Of a stretch of 64,000 bases of DNA, positions 61,931 to 64,000 are shown piece by piece (the stretch's first letter is position 1; each line of letters starts with the position of its first letter). Source of the DNA: Streptomyces sp. Q6 (GTDB lineage Bacteria > Actinomycetota > Actinomycetes > Streptomycetales > Streptomycetaceae); contig NZ_CP146022.1 of NCBI RefSeq assembly GCF_036967205.1, positions 2,108,001-2,172,000 on the forward strand. The letters are read 5' to 3'. The position numbers were made by a program, and so were the translations under genes. The notes below the pieces were generated by a model, which saw only the letters and a list, made by a program, of their open reading frames with translations, ran no database searches and was not told the DNA's origin.

Positions 61931-62533
61931 ATGACCGGCATCGGGCCCGTCGAGCCGTACGACCCCGGCACGGACAGCCCCGCGCACCCCGGCGAGGCGA
62001 TCGGCACCGACGCGCCCCGCCCCGGCGACCGCTGGGCCGCGCTCCCCGCCCGCCGGCGCCGCACCGCCGCGGCTCTCGTCGCCGCGGTCGCCGCCACCGC
62101 CACCTTCCTGGTGACACGCCCCGACCCGCCGCCCCCGGCCCCCGCGTCCTGGCCCTCCCAGACCACCACGCTGCACTACGACGGCCCCGGCAAGCACGCG
62201 GGCCGCTTCGCCTTCACCGTCAGCATCACCGGCGAGGATCCGGTGATCGTCCGTCACCTCGGCACGGGGATACCTCAGTTGGCCGCGACGGTCACCCCGG
62301 CACTGCCACGGATCGTGCAACCGGACTCCCCCGCGCGGCTGAGCGTCCGGATCGCCGTCCAGGACTGCGCCACCCTGCCCGCCGGTATCAACCAGCCCTA
62401 CGTGGAGCTGACCCTGCGCAACCGCCGCGCCCAGCAGAGGCACAGCTTCATCTTCGAGGGCCGCTACCCCCGCGACCTGTGGCGGTGGATCCACACCGTC
62501 TGCGACGCGCGGAACGATCTCACACGCCGGTAA
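61931..62533 (+). CDS. Membrane-anchored hypothetical protein
   Basis: A 200-residue protein: a charged N-terminal segment rich in Pro/Asp, one membrane helix at about residues 45-62 (TAAALVAAVAATATFLV) after an RRRR stop-transfer, a Pro-rich stretch (RPDPPPPAPASWP) and an extracytoplasmic beta-rich domain (TLHYDGPGKHAGRFAFTVSI) with one cysteine pair possibility (QDCATLPAG; HTVCDARND). Similar Streptomyces proteins are annotated only as Tat/signal-domain proteins. No function can be proposed. ATG 61931 has a weak ribosome site. It lies 402 bases before the ABC binding-protein gene. Confidence 0.65.
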   Translation: MTGIGPVEPYDPGTDSPAHPGEAIGTDAPRPGDRWAALPARRRRTAAALVAAVAATATFLVTRPDPPPPAPASWPSQTTTLHYDGPGKHAGRFAFTVSITGEDPVIVRHLGTGIPQLAATVTPALPRIVQPDSPARLSVRIAVQDCATLPAGINQPYVELTLRNRRAQQRHSFIFEGRYPRDLWRWIHTVCDARNDLTRR

Positions 62534-62935
62534 CACTCCGTTACCAGGGGCGCAACACGGCAAGGGAAGGATCGCGCGCCGCCTTTTACACCCGCGCGAC
62601 CCCCCGCACAACCCTTGGGACATCACGGAATACATCATTCCGCCCCGCTCAAGATCGTCTCAAGTCCCTTAGCGGAACAGGGCGTTCTCGAAATGCGAAC
62701 ATCACGACTCGGTATGCATACGCCCCAAACACCCCCACTGCACCCCCGCGGACACACCTCGGCATAACAAGAGCGTCACATCCTCACCCGCGCCGCTCCC
62801 CACGCCCCGACCTGCGCTTATAGTCACGGCCAGTTACCGCGCCGCCGGGCGCGTCACTTGCACGGCCCCTGTACCAGACCAGTACGGCCCGGCGAGACAC
62901 ACGGCCCCCGACCGGGAGCCGCGCCAGGGAGAGGA
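62534..62935. other. Intergenic promoter region of the binding-protein gene
   Basis: 402 bases with no gene. It is less GC-rich than its surroundings. It contains the 10-base palindrome GTATGCATAC at 62712-62721, a TATAGT hexamer (62819-62824) that could be a -10 element about 100 bases before the start at 62936, and TCAAG repeats near 62650. No terminator for the upstream gene is obvious. Confidence 0.45.
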
Positions 62936-64000
62936 ATGATCGTGCGACACCGTTCTCTGCTCATACTCACGACCGTGCTCACCACCGGAGCCCTCACGCT
63001 CACCGCTTGCGGATCGCGTGACGACGACAAAGAGGGGTCGAGCAGCGACAAGAAGACCACCGTGGTCATCGGCGTCGACGCCCCCCTGACCGGCGCCAAC
63101 TCCGCCACCGGCCTCGGCATCCAGTACGGCGCCAAGATCGCTGTCGATGACGCCAACAAGAACAACACCGTCCCCGGTGTCACCTTCAAGCTCGTGGCCA
63201 AGGACGACAAGGCGCAGCCCGCCACCGGCCAGCAGAACGCCACCGCGCTGGTCGCCGACAAGGACGTCCTCGGCGTCGTCGGCCCCCTGAACTCCGGTGT
63301 GGCCACCCAGATGCAGCAGGTCTTCGCCACCGCCAACCTGGTGGAGATCTCGCCCTCGAACACCGCACCCGAGCTCACCCAGGGCAAGAACTGGCAGACG
63401 GACAAGAAGCGCGCCTACAAGACGTACTTCCGCACCGCCACCACCGACGCGCTCCAGGGCGGCTTCGCCGCCGACTACGCGTACAACACGCTCAAGAAGA
63501 AGAAGGTCTTCGTCGTCGACGACAAGCAGACCTACGGCGCGGGCCTCGCCAAGCTCTTCACCGCCGGCTTCAAGGACGCGGGCGGCAAGGTCGTCGCCAC
63601 CGACCACGTCAACACCGGTGACCGCGACTTCTCCACCCTCGTCACCAAGATCAAGAACTCCGGCGCCGACCTGCTCTACTACGGCGGCCAGTACGACGAG
63701 TCGCAGGTCCTCACCAAGCAGCTCAAGGAAGCCGGCGCCGACATCCCGCTCTTCGGCGGCGACGGCATGTTCACCCCGACCTACATCAAGACCGCGGGCA
63801 AGGCCGCCGAGGGCGACCTCGTCACCTCCATCGGCGTCCCCGTGGACACCCTGCCCGCCGCCAAGACGTTCGTCGACACGTACAAGGCCAAGAAGTACCC
63901 CGGTGACTACGGCACCTACGGCGCCTACGCCTACGACGCCGCCACCGCCATCATCAAGGCCGTCGGCACCGTCGTGAAGGACGGCAAGGTCCCCTCCGAC
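62936..64000 (+). CDS. Branched-chain amino-acid ABC transporter substrate-binding lipoprotein (partial)
   Basis: The first 355 codons of a solute-binding protein; the 3' end lies beyond the window. A lipoprotein signal ends in LTAC, with the acylated Cys at residue 25, followed by an acidic/Ser linker (GSRDDDKEGSSSDKK). The type I periplasmic-binding fold is of the LivJ/BraC family: VVIGVDAPLTGANSATGLGIQYGAKIAVDD, here as IGVDAPLTGANS and GAKIAVDDAN, then GVVGPLNSGVATQM, KVFVVDDKQTYGAGLA, ADLLYYGGQYDESQVL and GDYGTYGAYAYDA. It should capture Leu/Ile/Val or related ligands for a LivHMGF-type importer expected downstream. ATG 62936 follows GGGAGAGG. Confidence 0.93.
   Translation, partial: MIVRHRSLLILTTVLTTGALTLTACGSRDDDKEGSSSDKKTTVVIGVDAPLTGANSATGLGIQYGAKIAVDDANKNNTVPGVTFKLVAKDDKAQPATGQQNATALVADKDVLGVVGPLNSGVATQMQQVFATANLVEISPSNTAPELTQGKNWQTDKKRAYKTYFRTATTDALQGGFAADYAYNTLKKKKVFVVDDKQTYGAGLAKLFTAGFKDAGGKVVATDHVNTGDRDFSTLVTKIKNSGADLLYYGGQYDESQVLTKQLKEAGADIPLFGGDGMFTPTYIKTAGKAAEGDLVTSIGVPVDTLPAAKTFVDTYKAKKYPGDYGTYGAYAYDAATAIIKAVGTVVKDGKVPSD

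Noticed and set aside
1-64000. Prophage, insertion sequence, secondary-metabolite cluster or new defence system
   Set aside because: No transposase, integrase, phage structural, PKS/NRPS or defence-type gene is present; gene order looks like conserved Streptomyces core chromosome.

Overview
The window is a GC-rich (about 72%) actinobacterial chromosome segment, almost certainly from Streptomyces. Evidence: third-position G/C bias in every real gene, many GTG (and a few TTG) starts, the XRE-DUF5753/DUF397/HATPase trio, DUF2293, DUF4184, DUF6343 and SPW_0924-type proteins, and the order uvrB ... rpsA ... polA ... branched-chain amino-acid binding protein, which from memory matches the S. coelicolor core chromosome around SCO1966-SCO2008. 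I see no phage, insertion sequence, CRISPR array, rRNA or tRNA.

Layout. 1-5 kb: uvrB (nucleotide excision repair), an MHYT membrane sensor, a secreted glycerophosphodiesterase and an O6-alkylguanine methyltransferase. 5-13 kb: MFS permease, cupin, GlsB-type membrane protein, formaldehyde dehydrogenase, a coupled pseudouridine-5'-phosphate glycosidase/PfkB sugar kinase pair, methyltransferase, CorA and a CBS protein. 13-20 kb: uridine-kinase-like protein, DUF2293, DUF1772, a WhiJ-like regulatory locus (DUF397 + XRE-DUF5753 divergent from a HATPase protein, with stacked inverted repeats between them), a decayed ABC-transporter gene containing a 16-bp repeat array, and a DUF899 protein. 20-26 kb: endonuclease/exonuclease/phosphatase protein, secreted trypsin-like protease, FUSC membrane protein, 2H phosphoesterase, nucleotidyltransferase, secreted GH6 hydrolase. 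26-30 kb: a hydantoin/allantoin-type uptake cluster (NCS1 permease + racemase) divergent from a GntR regulator, with a 20-bp perfect palindrome between. 30-36 kb: ferredoxin-like protein, NarK transporter, family-5 uracil-DNA glycosylase, an overlapping M20 peptidase-YfcC transporter pair, S4 RNA-binding protein. 36-45 kb: DoxX, methyltransferase, acyltransferase, TPR, DUF3592-coaE pair, PAC2 protein, Tat-exported amine oxidase and rpsA. 45-54 kb: methyltransferase, hrpB helicase, DUF3068, lytic transglycosylase, DUF4184, serine hydrolase. 54-64 kb: polA, FdhF/YdeP molybdopterin oxidoreductase, PaaI thioesterase, Xaa-Pro dipeptidyl-peptidase, an anchored hypothetical protein, and the 5' part of a branched-chain amino-acid binding lipoprotein.

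The most striking global signal is technical: seven otherwise well-conserved genes (MFS, PfkB kinase, DUF2293, FUSC, udgB, hrpB, lytic transglycosylase) are broken by about ten frameshifts, and every one can be repaired by restoring one G or C, in most cases to a run of three to five G/C. This fits homopolymer undercalling in the assembly better than gene decay. By contrast the ABC-transporter remnant at 18.3-18.8 kb lacks its Walker A region, carries shifts of the opposite sign and a 16-bp repeat expansion, and looks like genuine decay. No clearly new multi-gene system is visible; the most interesting regulatory structures are the stacked inverted repeats at 16878-16970, the palindrome at 29175-29194 and several short tandem-repeat arrays (13.2, 14.8, 18.4, 20.0, 53.9 and 61.8 kb).
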